Shown in pieces: positions 1 through 15,262 of a stretch of 64,000 bases of DNA. The stretch spans positions 65,590-129,589 of the forward strand of contig JAVSML010000954.1 in assembly GCA_038503035.1 (NCBI GenBank), written 5' to 3'. A model generated the notes under the pieces. That model saw nothing but the letters and a program-made list of their open reading frames with translations. It was not told where the DNA came from and searched no databases. The stretch is from Crocodylus rhombifer (Eukaryota; Chordata; Crocodylia; Crocodylidae). The first letter of the stretch is position 1, and each line of letters begins with the position of its first letter. A program made the position numbers and the translations under genes.

Positions 1-1239
<1,239 letters not shown>

Positions 1240-1331
1240 TAAACATTTCTTTTTCCCTCTGAAATGACTGTATTATCATCATGTAATAATTGTTTGTATA
1301 TATCATAAAAACATTTGTATGTACTTGATAA

Positions 1332-1544
<213 letters not shown>

Positions 1545-2342
1545 TAAAACTCCTCATGTTATCACTAATTGTTGCCTCAGCAGTTAAGGTTGGGTTAGTA
1601 CCTTTGTTTAAAAGCTGTTTTCCAGGTTTCTTCATGTGTCAGAATTAGCTATTTGTGATGACTTTAATTTACAAAGCCTTAATCATCAATATTTGAGATA
1701 TCTTAGTTTCAACTGATTTATCTTTTTATTTATTTTTTTCTTAAACTGTTAAATATTAAGGAAGGGAAACTAGGAGAAAACTACAGGATTGAAATGACAT
1801 TTTGGCAGCCAGCTCTTATTGATTTTTCAATGGCAAGTGGCTACCTAATTCCCATTTTAGGTCTTTGAAAGTCAGTCCCTAATGTTCACAAATTAAGTTG
1901 CTTATTTGTATAATTAAAAATGAACTAAAATCAAAGCTAGGAAATAATTACTGAAGTCACACTCCTTCTGACTATAAGCTGTTCTTAAAATGCAATCTAT
2001 ACATGCATTTGTATATAATCCCATCTAGAAACTGTATCCATTCCAGCATGCTTGATGGTCCATAAATACTGGTAAGACACAGTCCCTTGTCCAGAAAAAA
2101 AAAACCTAATTATCGAGGACCCAGTCTTTCAAATGCTTATTCCTGGGTGTAATTAAAAGCCTGTTGAAGTAAATGTTGTTTCCATTAATTTCAAAGGATT
2201 TATAGAATCCAGCGTGAACAAATACACAAGGATAGTTAATTATATAATTTGTGGAAAGTAACTATTGTTTAAACCCCAACCCAAAATGTTGGTTTAAATG
2301 GCAAGCTGGATGAGATTTAAATAGGTTGCAGGTTACAGGGAA

Positions 2343-2932
2343 CCTTGTTACACTGTGAGCTGTGGGGACCTGGAGGACCTAAAGGTAAGAATCTCTCCCT
2401 TCACCCTACCTCCCCCCCCCTCAATTCTGAACTTCCCTTCTGCCTCTTGGGGTTCCCAGGGGAGCAGGTAGGAAAGGATTAGCCTGTCTGCCACCACTGT
2501 CATGGAGCTATTGCTCTTTGCTGAACTGACCTCAGCCCAGAAAGCAGTGGTGGTGGCAGTGGCCCAGCAGGCAGGTTAACCTTTCCCTACCTGCTTTCCT
2601 GGGACAGACAGCAAGGGTAACTAGAAGTGAGCAGTGGGGAGGGGATGGAGAGAGACAGCAAGTGGGGAATTAGGGTGCTGAGGAGGGTGGGGGGAAAGTG
2701 GAGGCCACTGGGGGAGGAGGGTGGCTGGGGTATTTATACAAAGGTGTAGCCTAGAATGGCTACACATTGGTTTAACATGAGCTGGGTAACATGGATCCAA
2801 GATAAACCTATGCTAGAGTAAAGTAAGTTTTACCCACCTAAGGAATGCTTAAAACAAGTTTCAGACGTTAATGTGTGGACAATCCAGGGGTTAAGAGCTC
2901 CAGGACTCACCTAAAATTAATGTGTAACAAGG
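2343..2932. mobile_element. Possible MITE-like element with 11-bp inverted ends
   Basis: The string ccttgttacac at 2343 is matched in perfect inversion by gtgtaacaagg ending at 2932. The interior has a G-rich middle of about 350 bases. No clear target duplication is visible, so this is a tentative call. Confidence 0.35.
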
Positions 2933-3187
2933 CCCAGTGATAGAATATCCTCATGCCCTGCTATAGTCTCAGTGTGCTATTGGACTTTTACCAGCCCTAA
3001 ATGGAGAACTAATGATTCTTTCAGCATGGAAACTTAAAACTCTCTATTTAAAACTCAAAAGTATGCGTTTACATGAACATTTTAAGCCAAGCACCAGACC
3101 CTCTTCAGATATAGAAATATTAGAAGGACTAGCATTAGGGTAATAGGAGCATTCCCAAGCTAGGATAATTGTTCCCAGAGCACCATT

Positions 3188-4480
3188 CGTAGATTCATAG
3201 ATGTTAGGGTCAGAAGGGACCTCAATAGATCATCTAGTCCAATCCCCTGCATAGGCAGGAAAGCGTGCTGGGTCCAGATGACCCCAGCCAGATGCCCATC
3301 CAACCTCCTCTTGAAGACCCCCAGGGTAGGGGAGAGCACCACCTCCCTTGGGGGCCCATTCCAGACCTTGGCCACACTAACTGTGAAGAAGTTCCTCTTA
3401 ATGTCCAGTCTAAATCTGCTCTCTGCTAGGTTATGGCCATTATTTCTTGTAACCCCCAGGGGTGCCTTGGTAAGTAGAGCCTCACCAATTCCCTTCTGCC
3501 CCCCCATGATGAATTTATAGGCAGCCACAAGGTTGCCTCTCAACCTTCTCTTGTGGAGGCTGAAGAGGTCCAGGCGCCCTAGTCTCTCCTCATAGGGCTT
3601 GGCCTGCAAGCCCTTAACCATATGAGTGGCCCTTCTCTGGACCCTCTCCAGGTTATCTACATCCCTCTTCAAGTGTGGTGCCCAAAACTGGATGCGCAGT
3701 ACTCCAACTGCAGTCTGACCAGCGCCCGATAGAAGGGAAGTATCACCTCCTTGGTTCTGTTTGTCATGCATCTGCTGATGCATGATAAAGTGCAGTTAAC
3801 CTTGCTGATGACTTCGTCACACTGACGACTCATGTTCATCTTGGAGGCCACTAGGACTCCAAGATCCCTTTCCACTTCCATGTTGCCAAGCAAGTCATTT
3901 CCTAGGCAGTACGTGTGCTGGACGTTTTTCCTCCCTAGGTGCAGCATTTTGCATTTCTCCTTGTTAAATCGCATTCTATTGTTTTCTGCCCATTTGTCCA
4001 ACCTGTCCAGTCTGCCTGTAGTTGTTCCCTGCCCTTCAGCATGTCACCTTCTCCCCATAGTGTCATCCACAAACTTGGACAGAGTACACTTCACTCTCTC
4101 GTCCAAGTCACTGATGAAGACATTGAAGAGTATCAGTCCAAGGACCGAGCCCTGCGGAACCCCACTGCCCACATCCTTCCAGGTCGATACCAACCTGTCC
4201 ACCACCACTTTCTGAGTACGACCCTCTAGCCAATTTGCCACCCACCAGACTGTGTAATCATCCGAGTCACAGCCTCTTAATTTGTTCACCAGTATGGGGT
4301 GGGATACCATATTGAAGGCCTTCCTGAAGTCTAAGTAAATGATATCTACCCCTACTCCTATGTCCAGGTGTTTTGTAACCTGATCATTAAAAAAGGCTAG
4401 ATTAGTCGGGCATGATCTACCTGCTACGAACCCGTGCTGGTTTAGCGTGATGTAAAGCAAGTCCCTGAGACTGTCTACAA
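3188..4480 (-). mobile_element. CR1 LINE 3' part with reverse transcriptase remnants
   Basis: On the minus strand frames read [41 protein letters not shown] and KFVDDT. These are ordered LINE reverse-transcriptase motifs, the last for the YxDD-type active site. They are followed by the ERVQRRATHMVKGLQ and RFRLDIKRNFFTV C-terminal segments. The 3' end lies at about 3188, where the plus strand reads gattcatagatgttagg, a CR1-type terminus. The frame is broken in several places and the 5' part is missing. Confidence 0.9.
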
Positions 4481-5572
4481 ACTATGGCTACAGTGCAAGG
4501 ACATGCACCTGAATAAAACTGCTTGTGTCACCCTCCCTACCTATTTCAAACATCTATGGCACAGCTGAATATTGAATCCATTTGATGGTTCCAACTCATT
4601 TCATGTTTTAAGTCATGGGTAAACAACTAAATCTGCTATATATCAGGCACTTCATGATGTTTTTAATAGTCTAAATAAATAATAACATAATAAACTATGA
4701 AAGTTATTCTCTATCACAAAAAGTATGTGCATTTTAAATTGTCTACATAACTATTTATTTGATAGATGGGCTATTACAGTCTATCATGTCAATAACCTGG
4801 ATTTTAAAAACTTCCTAAATAGGTATTTATATCATAGAACCTAGTAATTCTGAGGGCTGTTTGAAGCAGTTGGCCCAGTGACTTGCATTTAAAATGCAAA
4901 ACTATGCTTTTACATGAACCCATAACAGCTAAGACTTGACAACTCCCATACATTTCGAGGAAACATTTTCATTACTTTTTCATTACTCTGATGAAAAGAC
5001 AAAGATCACTGAGAAATGAAAGGAAATTAAAACATGTCCCCTTCCCCTACCTGATTAAATTGTAAATGTTACTAATATTGCAGTACAACCTATGACAGAC
5101 ATAATAGGGAGAAAAATAAAGGTCTGTGTGTTGGATTGAATATTTTGGTAAGGTGTTTTGTTTTTTTTTCCTCCTGCCTCCCCCTCTCCTTGATTTTGTT
5201 CCAAACCTTGCTAATACAATCATTAAATTCTTCATTAAGATAGAATTTTATTTTATATAAACTTAGTCATGCATATAAAAATCCTTAGGAGGAAAAATGA
5301 CGTGCTGAAGTGTGTTTCTTCTAAATTGTTACACAACAATTCTGGCAAGCCCCAAGACTTCAGGGAAAAGGCCAGATTTACAAAGATATTTAGTTACCAA
5401 AAGATGCATATCTGCATATCTAAATCACATTTTAATCAAGAAGAATCAGATGCCTAACCTGGGTAGGTACTTTTGTAAATCCCAGTATTTGCTTATCTGC
5501 ACTTAAACACCTTTGTAATTCCATTCCTGGACCTTTAGGGATCTAATTCTTTGTACAACACATCCTTTAAAG

Positions 5573-5755
5573 CTGCGGTGGGGAATTGTTTTGCCTGGAG
5601 GACCACTTAATGAGTTTTGGTGAGATGTTAAGGGCCATATACACACAGTCTTTTAAAAGATATTGTTTTAACTAATTATAGATAAAAAAACAAATAATAC
5701 ACTACCCAATCAATTGGTGGGTGCCCACTTACGGGCCATAATTTGCCCACCCCTG
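5573..5755. mobile_element. Short hAT-like element with 8-bp target duplication
   Basis: A 183-bp insertion is flanked by perfect copies of ctttaaag (5565-5572 and 5756-5763). Its ends, ctgcggtggggaattg and the inversion of caggggtgggcaaatt, are imperfect inverted repeats of the hAT kind. An 8-bp duplication is typical of hAT transposons. Confidence 0.75.
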
Positions 5756-5763
5756 CTTTAAAG

Positions 5764-6317
5764 TCAATGACAGTTATATATACACAGTAAGGGTCAAAAT
5801 ATTTCATAGTAAGAAAAAACCTTTTGCTCAGCTTTCCTGTATAATTTTCATAAAGAAGATGGTGTTCTTAGATGCGTCCACTGTCTCCTCACAACTGCAT
5901 TTTAGGAAGCTATTCACAATAATGAGCACAAGGCAGCTTTCATGTTTTCACATTATTAGTACACTTCAGTGAAAGTGGACTTCCAGGCAAATGAGGCTGA
6001 AAACCTGTTGTTCATTCCAGTTCTTTTACCTGATCTAGCTTGTATTACTGCTTGGAAAGTGGGGGAGGGAGGGTGGAAAAATAATTCAAACAACTAATCA
6101 CTGAATTAAGGGTCTGAAATAGGAATGAGGATCATAGAATAATTTCCCAAACCATATATGGAGAACAAAATATATCATTATGATTGTTTTTTGCTAATAC
6201 TGTTCCAAGATTAGAGTCAGACATGTCACATACTGAAAGAATTATTAGAAACTACTGGGCATAGTTAAATCATTTTTATTGTAACCAGCCAGTTTCTGTT
6301 TCCTTTCTTGCACTTAG
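5764..6317. other. Intronic sequence, nothing recognised
   Basis: AT-rich sequence with no repeat or exon that I can name, leading into the acceptor of the WPG exon. Confidence 0.4.
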
Positions 6318-6443
<126 letters not shown>

Positions 6444-6446
6444 TAA

Positions 6447-8439
6447 CTTTATATTTCGGGGAAATGAAACCCGTTGGAAGCTTGACAATGGCATGTTTCT
6501 TTTTTCATTTCCCAATACACTGTAAGGGCTTTATTAAATACTTGAATCAAAATACAGCTTAGTATTAGTACTAATGTACTAACCTTGTAGCTGCAAAACC
6601 AGAGACATTTAGTGAAATCTATCTGCTACTGAAGCCAATGGGAGTTTTGCTATTCACTTTGATAGGAGAAGTGAGTTTAGTGTTTGTTTTTTATGAGTAT
6701 TGCAATGGCGCATCTCCAGTAACTTGACTTCCCAAACTGATAAGTGTGAGTTAAATGTTAAATGTAGTTATTTTTTTACAAAAGGAGTGAAGGAGGAAAG
6801 GATGAGAGGAAAGAAGAAAAATCTTATTTATACATGGTCCAAGATGATCATTACAACTTCTTGACCTGCATACTGTTCTTTTTGATAGTGAATAATCAGC
6901 AGTATAATACTTCTAAAATAATTTGTGGACAAGTGAAAGACAAGTGAAAAGCAAGTTTTAACTAAAAAGTCACGTTTTATATACATTCAGCTGAGATATA
7001 AACAGACAAAAGTCTGCTAAACTAAAATGGACCGTTTCTTCTAGTTCCAATAGACTATGGATCAGTCTCATAAAAATCAGGTATTCATTGACCTCACTCA
7101 GGAAAGCCCTTCAACAGATACTTAATTCAAAGTACATGGGTAGTCCAGCTTAAATGGATAGCTGGAACATAGGCCCCATCCTCCAAATATTGGCGTTAGC
7201 AATACAATAACACCAGTGCTAGGCAGGGCACTTCAAGTCAAATTCTTTTATCCATATTTGCTGCCTTCATTCATAGGGATTATAAAAATGTAACAGTCAA
7301 TTTAAGGGGCACTTCTCTTCTGAGTGCCCTACATCAGACTCTGCCTGAATGCTTGAGAGAGATTGTCCCAACAGGGACACCATATTTGTAGTTTGTTATT
7401 ATCCCCAGTAAAGGGATGCTAGATTCAAAAAACAGGTAGGGAACCCAGAAAAATTCCAGCCCAGGGATTGGCTGGGTGACTTCCCTTAAAACTGGAGTAT
7501 ATCCATGCCTCTGGAGTGGAGAGAGAGAGGCACGCTGCATGAAAAGGGCTGGCAAGAGTCTGCAACATGGTCCCACCCCATGGTTGCCCGTTGGACCCTT
7601 TGTGCGTGGGCCAGAGGCCAGTGGAGTATGTAACGGGTCAAGCAAAAGAGAACAGACCCCTAGGATAAGCACAAGGAGTTTGCCAGTGAGCTTAAGGTGG
7701 GGACATAGCCCCAGGAAGCCCTTAGAGAGCAAGAAGATGATTCTCTGCTGAGCTTGGAGACTTGGGGGGGTCAATAAGGGTGTGATAGACCTCCAAGTGA
7801 GTGGGCAGGGAGAGGGCTGTGGTGGGACTGGGTCAGCTGGGCAAAAAGAGATACCAGCTGGGAAAGGTCCCAGGATACTGGTGTAGGCTAAGACCCAGCG
7901 AAACATGACCTGATGGAAAGCCTGTGTGCCTAAGTGTCTAAAGGGGGAAGTGAGACCAGAGGTTCTGCCTGGTTTGCACAGGCCATTTGTTCTCCCTCTG
8001 TGGCACCACTGTGTAATAGCTCTGTGGGTTTGGAGAGTCCATGCACAGGCAGAGAAGAATGCACAGAGATGCATGGGGAAGAATTTGTGTTTTGCCAGGG
8101 TCTGGAGTGGAAATAGCCTCTGCAGACTGCTAGATGCCTGGACCTGCATGGGCTAGCCTGTGGCAGCTGAAGCCTCCAAGTGTGTGATGAGAGGAGTGAG
8201 GGACTGCCCCTCCCTCAATCTGTTGGCCCGTAGTCAGAGTGGCTGGCTATTAGTTATATATAATTAATTAGAGGATTAATACAATGAGTATTTAACATAT
8301 TGCATAAGTTATTGGTTTTGTATTTATCTCAACCATCCCTTAGGTGTAAATGGTTATCAACTGTTATTTTTTGTATAAGCCCATCCTTGTTTATTGTAAG
8401 TAGATTATTGCATACTTGCTGTAGATTATTGCATACTTG
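6447..8439. other. Intronic sequence; G-rich block 7330-8160 unidentified
   Basis: The first 0.9 kb is AT-rich with nothing recognised. From about 7330 to 8160 the composition is markedly more GC-rich and open frames appear on both strands, but the translated strings show no domain that I know. It could be the remains of a mobile element. At 8400-8440 a unit of about 22 bp (tagattattgcatacttgct) is tandemly repeated. Confidence 0.4.
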
Positions 8440-11400
8440 CTGTAGATTCCTGCTGTAGAAACAGCACCCCCCCAGTGCAGTTGGGGAACAAATATAGGGC
8501 TCTGGATGCACTGGAGGAGTGTATGGTGGGGAGAAAGTGCACTGGAGGAGCCTGGCACCATCACTGAGTGAGCTGAGGGCCAGCCAGGTAAGCAGAAGAA
8601 GAGATGCCATGTCATCATTGTGGGTGACTCCCTGCTGAGAGGAACAGAGGGACCCATCTGCTGTCCAGATCCCACATCACACGATGTCTGCTGCCTGCCC
8701 AGAGCCAGGATCAGGATCACAGTGAGAATTCCTGACCTCATCCAGCCTTCCGACAACTCTCCAGGGTCCTCATTCACATGGGAACAAATGATGTGGCCAG
8801 GAGTAGCTCAGACCACACCGTAAGTTACTACAGGGCTTTGGGAATCAGGCTTAGGAAGACAGAGGTGCAGGTGGTCTTCTTATCAGTTCTCCCAGTCGGT
8901 GGTCACAGTAGACATTGTGTTACCTGTGCCAAAGAAGTTGACCCATGCCTGGTGTGGGTTTTGGCTTCCTGGACCACGATCCATGCTTCTGTGCAAGGGA
9001 CCTCCTGGGACAGGATGGGCTTCATCTCTCCCCAAAAGTTAAGGGTCTCTTTAATTGCAGGTTGGCTGACCTACAACTGACTTTAAAGTAAGTACAACAG
9101 GGGATGGGGAGGCAGGAGATGTAGAGAGTCTAGAACCTACAAACTGTGAGACGTGCAGCAGTACACCCCACGTAAGTACTAAGGGGCCCTTTGGGTATCA
9201 GAATGGGGAGGGCACCAAAGGCACCATAGGAGGGCTCAGGTGCCTGTATGCTAATGCTAGGAGCATGGGGAACAAGCAGAAAGAACTCACACTTCTGCTT
9301 GCAGGTAATAACTTCAATTTAGTGGGGTTTACAGAAACCTGGTGGGACCCTACCCATGATTGGGTGATATACATTGAGGGCTACTGGTTGTTCAGAAGGG
9401 ACAGAGTAGGGAGGAGAGGGGGTGGGGTTGGTCTCTATGTAAAGGAGCATTATACATCTACCCTAATCAAAATGGGGTCAGAAGAGGAGAAAGTTGAGGT
9501 ACTGTGGGTTAGGATACATGGAGGTCAAGGGGAAAGGTACTTGGTGGTGGGGGTCTGCTACAGACCACCACACCTAGAGGAAAAGCTAGACTTGGAATTC
9601 TTGAGGCAGCTCTCAGAGGCCATATGGTCTAGAGAGGTGGTTGTCATGGGGGACCTAAACTACTCTGACATCTGTTGGGAGGAACAGTCAGCCAAATCCA
9701 ATCATTCATGTAGGTTCTTAACCTGTGTGCAGGATCTCCACCTAACACAAGGGGGTATACACTCACACTAGGGGAAACACCTTACTGGACTTGATGTTGG
9801 CTTATAGGCAGTGGAAGCAGGGCAAAGCTACCAAGGAGGAATATACCTACTTGGCCCACACTTGCAGGGAGGCAGTTAGAAAGGCCAAAGTAACTACAGA
9901 GCTGAGGCTGGCAACACAAATTAAAGACAACAAAAAGTCTTTTTTTTTAGGTATGTAGGGAGTAAAAGGAAGGTCAGAGCAGCATAGGACCCCTACTGAA
10001 CAAGAAGGAGCAATTAGTGACAGAGAGGGGGGGCAAGGCTGAGCTATTCAGTGAGTTTTTTGCCTCAGTGATCTTGAACGGGGTCAAGATAAGTCTCCTA
10101 ATGGGCTCTTAGATGGGCACCAGCCTACAAACTGTCAACACTGACTTGGTGCAGAGTCACTTGGATGGACTGGAAGTGTTCAAGTCAGCAAGCCCAGATG
10201 AGTTTCAGCTGACAGTACTGAAGGAATTGGCTGGTGTCATAGCAGAACCACTGGCACAGCTGTTTGAGCACCTGTGGCACTTTCCCAGTGGACTGGAAAA
10301 GGGCTAATGTGGTACCTATTTTCAAGAAAAGGAGGATCCAACTAATTATAGGCTAGTCAGTCTCAGCTCCATCCTTGGAAAGTTCTTTGAAAAGATTATG
10401 AAGGATCACATCTGTGGGAGTCCAGCAGGAAAAATAATGCAACAGGGAAAGTAGCATGGATTTGCAGCAGGTAGATCATGCCTGACCAATCTGGTTTCAT
10501 TTTATGACAGGATCACAATATGCTTAGACTCAGGAGTGGAGGTGGATGCTGTTTTCTTGGACTTTAGCAAGGCCTTTGATACAGTATCTCAGACCATTCT
10601 CTTAAATACATTAAGAGGCGGTGACATAGATGTTTACACAGTCTAGTGGGTGGCAAATTGACTTAGCAGTCACACCCAGAGAGTGGTAATAGATGGGTCA
10701 GTATTGACCTGGAAGGATGTGGGTAGTGGGATCCTGCAGGGTTCAGTCCTTGGACCTGTACTTTTCAATATCTTCATCAGTGACTTGGATGCGGGTGTGA
10801 AGTGTACTCTGTCCAAGTTTGCAAATGATACTAAATTGTGGGGTGAAGTGCACACTCTGGAGGGTAGGGAACAATTGCAGGGAGACCTGGACAGTTTAGA
10901 AAAGTGGGCAGTACACAATAGGATGCAGTACAACAAAGAAAAGTGCAGAGTGCTGCACCTAGGGTGCAAAAATATCCAGCACATATACTGGTGGGAAGTG
11001 ACCCTCTCAGCAGCACAGAAGCGGAAAGGGATCTCAGAGTCATAGTGGACTCCAAGATGAACATGAGTTGTCAGTGTGACGAAATCATCAGCAAATCTAA
11101 CCACACTTTATCATGCATCAGTAGATGCATGCCAAATAGAACCAAAGAGGTGATACTTCCCCTCTATGCGGCATTGTCAGACTGCAGTTGAAGTACTGTG
11201 TCTAGTTTTGGGTTCCCATACTTCAAAAAGGATGTTGATAGACTTGAGAAGGTCCAGAGGAGAGCCACTCGTATGGTTAGGGGCTTACAAGACAAGGCCT
11301 ATGAGGAGAGACTGAGGGACCACGACCTCTTCAGCCTCTGCAAGAGAAGGCTGAAAGGTGAACTTGTGGCCACCTACAAATTCATTAGGGGGATGCAGCA

Positions 11401-11706
11401 AGGGATCAGAGATGCTCTGTTCACCAGGGTGCCTGTAGGGTTAACAAGGAACAATGGTCACACTGGCATAGAGCAGATTTAGGCTACAGATCAAGAAAAA
11501 CTTCTTCATGGTAAGGGTGGCCAAAATTTGGAAAGGGCTTCCAAGGGAGGTGGTGCGCTCCCCTACCTTGGGGGTCTTTAAGAGAAGGCTGGATAGGTAT
11601 CTGGCTGGGGTCATCTGACCCCAGCACTCTTTCCTGCCTAGGCAGGGGGTCAGACTCAATGATCTGTTGAGGTCGCTTCTGACCCTAGCATCTATGAATC
11701 TGTGAA
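8440..11706 (+). mobile_element. CR1 LINE, long copy: ORF1 esterase, endonuclease, reverse transcriptase
   Basis: In order on the plus strand: an ORF1 esterase-like segment with VIIVGDSLLRGTE (GDS near 8625) and HMGTNDVA near 8775; an ORF2 APE endonuclease (SMGNKQKELTLLLAGNNFNL then VGFTETWWD; GVCYRPPH; VVVMGDLN) at 9265-9770; a gap with deletions near 9780-10100; reverse transcriptase from about 10150 (DAVFLDFSKAFDT near 10545, QGSVLGPVLFNIFISDLD near 10740, KFANDT at 10816); the CR1 C-terminal domain; and a 3' end near atctatgaatctgtg. Many stops and frameshifts make it dead. At 3.3 kb it is near full length, but the 5' boundary is approximate. Confidence 0.9.
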
Positions 11707-14235
11707 ATCTAAGTACTCTTCAGAAAAAAGAACATAAAATACACATTTTAATTATGACCTAACATCTTAAGGTATCTGTTTCACATTACAAGAGTTAATA
11801 TTTTCTAAAACAGTAGAATCAATTTCAGTTTTCTTGCACATTGTTACTCCTCTACATTGCAAATATTAACACAAGTTTTTGAGACCATTGTGATTTTAGA
11901 ATATTGCATTATACTTTCTGCACAGATAAGATGACTAGTAGAATTACTGTACTTTCAGGACTGAATTACTGTTCCTGGGGAGTGTGCATTGGTGAGTCCT
12001 ACACAAGGAAAGGAATATGTAGAATCTGTGGCCAGGAAGGATGGAATTATATTGCAGCTGGAAAGGTAAGTCTCATTTGTTTGCGTGAACTGAACATTGG
12101 ACCTAGCATTCATTAGTCTGAATCCAAATTGAATAGGGCCCATTTCAAACACCTCTATTGACTATCATGCTTCCCATATCCAAACAGGTTAGAAGGGTGC
12201 ATGAGCCTGAAAGCTGGCGGAAAAAGGACTTTTTTTTTTGTAATTTCTCAATTCGTCTAATAAAAGGTATCATTTTGGAACCAAGAGTTCAAGATTTTTG
12301 AATTACACATTTCTTATGTTTTTGAAGGTTTAGTTCTTGTATTTAATTCTGAAAATGATTTTCCTTTTCTAGACACTTTTGTTACCTTGATGCTTTGCAT
12401 TTCCTGAGGGTGTAGCTACTAGAAACTTCTGGGTTGCTCATGGAGATCCCTTGCAGTGCTTTGGATAATTCACTATTAAGGTACCTGACAAAGAAGAAAA
12501 GAATAGATGTTTTTAACTGAATGATTCTCTTTTATAAGCAGCTGCATTGTTTCGTCATATTGTTTCACCATTCCTGCTCTCTTCACTTGGCATTAAAGCA
12601 CCCTGGCATCACTCAGTGACAGAGTTCTTTAACAATAAAGGGATTGGGGACCATCTTTTTTGATTTCTTTCCTCTCTTTGTGTTTTTTGTTTTGCTTTGT
12701 TTTGTTGTGTCTTTTTGAATGAGTAAAATCAGTGGTGGGGGCAAGGGGAATAAATAAACCAAAAAACTGAACAAAGAGTTGTGACAATTTTAAATAATTG
12801 ATCTTAACCCCTGCAGAAGGTGCAACTTTTTTTTGGTGCTGTAAAGCGTATTTTATTATTTATTTTTGTAGATTCCATTGTTAAATTTTTCATTTGAGTC
12901 AAAGGATCAAGTACAGTTTTGTACAGATCTCTTCTTCAGAGTGAAACAGTTGCATAAAGGGTATTGGCTGCTAGAATAAAGTTGTTCTCTCATAACATTG
13001 TCCATGTCTTCTTGCAGTGTACATTTGAGGATAAATGTACAAAAATAAGTATGCGGTACTGTCAACCAAGAATCATGTGAGCCTCATAGCAGTTGTAATA
13101 AGCATTACTGAAGACATCCACAAAGTTCTCGAAACACTCTGTGTAATTTGACATTTCCTAGTTCTGCATCTCTCAAACAATAAACTACCATAGAACTAAC
13201 ACATTTGGGGTATAGGACATTCAATTTATATTTGTTAGGTCAAGAATCACATTTCACTGAGGGTAGCCTTAGATGTTTGTTGTTGTTTAATTTCTGTTCC
13301 TAAATTAGGTTCTAACTAAAACATGTTTACTTGGACCATGTCTAACTTCTGGTTGGCCTTTATATAGACTAACATTGGGGAGAGAGGATAAGAAGCCAGC
13401 TATGAATCAGTCATGCAGCCTTGATAAGAGCAGGCTAGCATTTTAGTCCCAGTGCTCCATAGAGCATAGTGCTGTTAATGGGACAGTATGCTCAGGACCT
13501 CAACATTTGCAAGGGATGGCAAAGGAAGGAAATAGACCCCTAGCTGCTCTCTTTATGAAGTGGTCTATTTGGCCACATGGGTGGAGGGAAGAGTGTTATG
13601 CCCTTAAAAGGATAGAACAGTTGGCAATCTGCCTCCATTGCACCAAAGAGGTTGGGTTTGATCTGATCGCATTGCGTTCCCTGATATATTAAGACCCCAT
13701 ACTGCTTTCTAACTGAAGGCTCTGTGAGCTTTTTCTGCACATAGTCAAGTTGTTTTAAACAGAAGCACCGGTAGAGTCAAGTAATACTCAAGGTGAGAAA
13801 GGGCCAGATGGTTTTTCAGTTATGCCCTGCTGGAGTTGTCACTGATAATACATGCATATTCAGTAGCCAAGTTTAATGCTGTATGACACTATGTAAGAAA
13901 GGAAGCAGAACCTTTTCTGATCCCAGACAGGAGGAGAATATTATTGGAGATGTCTGTACTGGCATCAAAAGATGTGATTTCAGCAAGGCAAAGCATATCA
14001 AAGCTAGTTTTGGTTTATTTAGCTTGTATAACAGTAGTCTTTAAGACACAGTACCAAGGGTTTTAGCACCATCTGAACACATCTCCTGGAAGTTTAAGTC
14101 TTTGTAAGAACAGTAAACCTGGGCTGCAGTTAAAGTAACTCTCTCTTCCTTTGTTCTCTGAACTAGCTAGATTAAAGCTAATTCAAATATTGCTATATGT
14201 GCTAAATCAAACCTCCAGTTGCAATGCAAACAAAT
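11707..14235. other. Intronic sequence, nothing recognised
   Basis: AT-rich sequence. A GLNYCSWG string near 11960 resembles the family LNYPPFTP segment, but the real segment is in the exon at 17525, so I give no exon here. No other repeat could be named. Confidence 0.4.
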
Positions 14236-15262
14236 TAGGGGTGCTCCGATAGAGATTTTTTAGGCCGATACTGATAGCCGATTTTTTAGCAAGCCATGCC
14301 TGCCAATACCGATCTGATTCCAATATGGAGCTAGGCAGCTTGGAGTGCAGCATCCAGCTAGTAAGTCTGCTGTAGGTGAAGGGGCAAGGGGGGAGGGAAG
14401 GGGCATGGGGAAGCAGATTGAGGTCCCCATAGTGAAGGAGGGAATGGGGCATGGGCAGGCACTGCACAGCCAGGACAGGATGTGGGATGGAGTCATGAAT
14501 GACTCATCCAGGGGGTGGGGAGGGAAGCTCCCACCAGTGCACGCACCTCAGGAGGGCATGGGGGGGGGGGATCTGGATCTGTGTGTGAGGGCAAGGGTGA
14601 GCTGCTGCTGTGGGCAGGGACAGTACAGAGCTCTTCCTTGTAGGGGGCTGCACCGGGGCTGTGCTCAGGCTGGGCCAGTGGTGGCATTGGGATGGGGCTA
14701 AGGTGGGCAGTCTGTAGCCACCCCAAAATTCACTGTAGCCCACCTGACACCCCCCCCCCCGAGCACAGCCCTGGCCCAACCCCCCAGCCAGGAAGAGCCC
14801 AGTGCCACCCCCAGTCCCAGCTGATAGCAGCAGCCCACCTTCACCCCACATGCAGATCTGGGGGCACATGCTCCCCGTGTTCTCCTGGGGTGCATGTAGT
14901 GGCAGGAGCCACCCCCCCCACACCCTTTGGATGAGTCACTCACAGCTTTATCCTGTGCACCACCCTGGTTGCGCAGTGCCTGCCCCTGCCCCAGGACTTT
15001 CTTCTCACTGCTGGGGTCTCAAGCTGCACCTCCGCCATGCCCCTTCCCTCACAACAGACTTACCAGCTGGACCTGGCTGCTCTCCACACTGATGGGCTGC
15101 AGTCCTCACTGCCTACATGCTGTGCTGCAACTGCATGCATGCATGGGGTATTTATTGGCCACATTATTGGTCGCATCAGCCAAAGAGCCAATTGCCAATA
15201 CTGTCCTTTTCCTTGTAGTGGTGCTGATCCAATATAGGACCGAAGTATCGGTGCACCTCTTA
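14236..15262. mobile_element. hAT-like element, about 1 kb, ends near ggggtgc...cgata
   Basis: The left end reads aggggtgctccgata and the right end tatcggtgcacctctt, inverted imperfect repeats of a common hAT end type. Inside the ends, ccgatactgat and ccaatactgtcc mirror each other, and the middle is a GC-rich, C/G-run block of about 700 bases without a transposase frame. I found no clean target duplication. Confidence 0.6.

Noticed and set aside
7334..8149. 271-codon open frame on the minus strand
   Set aside because: It begins inside an unidentified GC-rich block, shows no motif, and the opposite strand is equally open.
11940..12065. GLNYCSWG string resembling the SI LNYPPFTP segment
   Set aside because: The true segment is found in the exon at 17525 (LDYPPFTS) next to the nucleophile; this one lacks any other family match.
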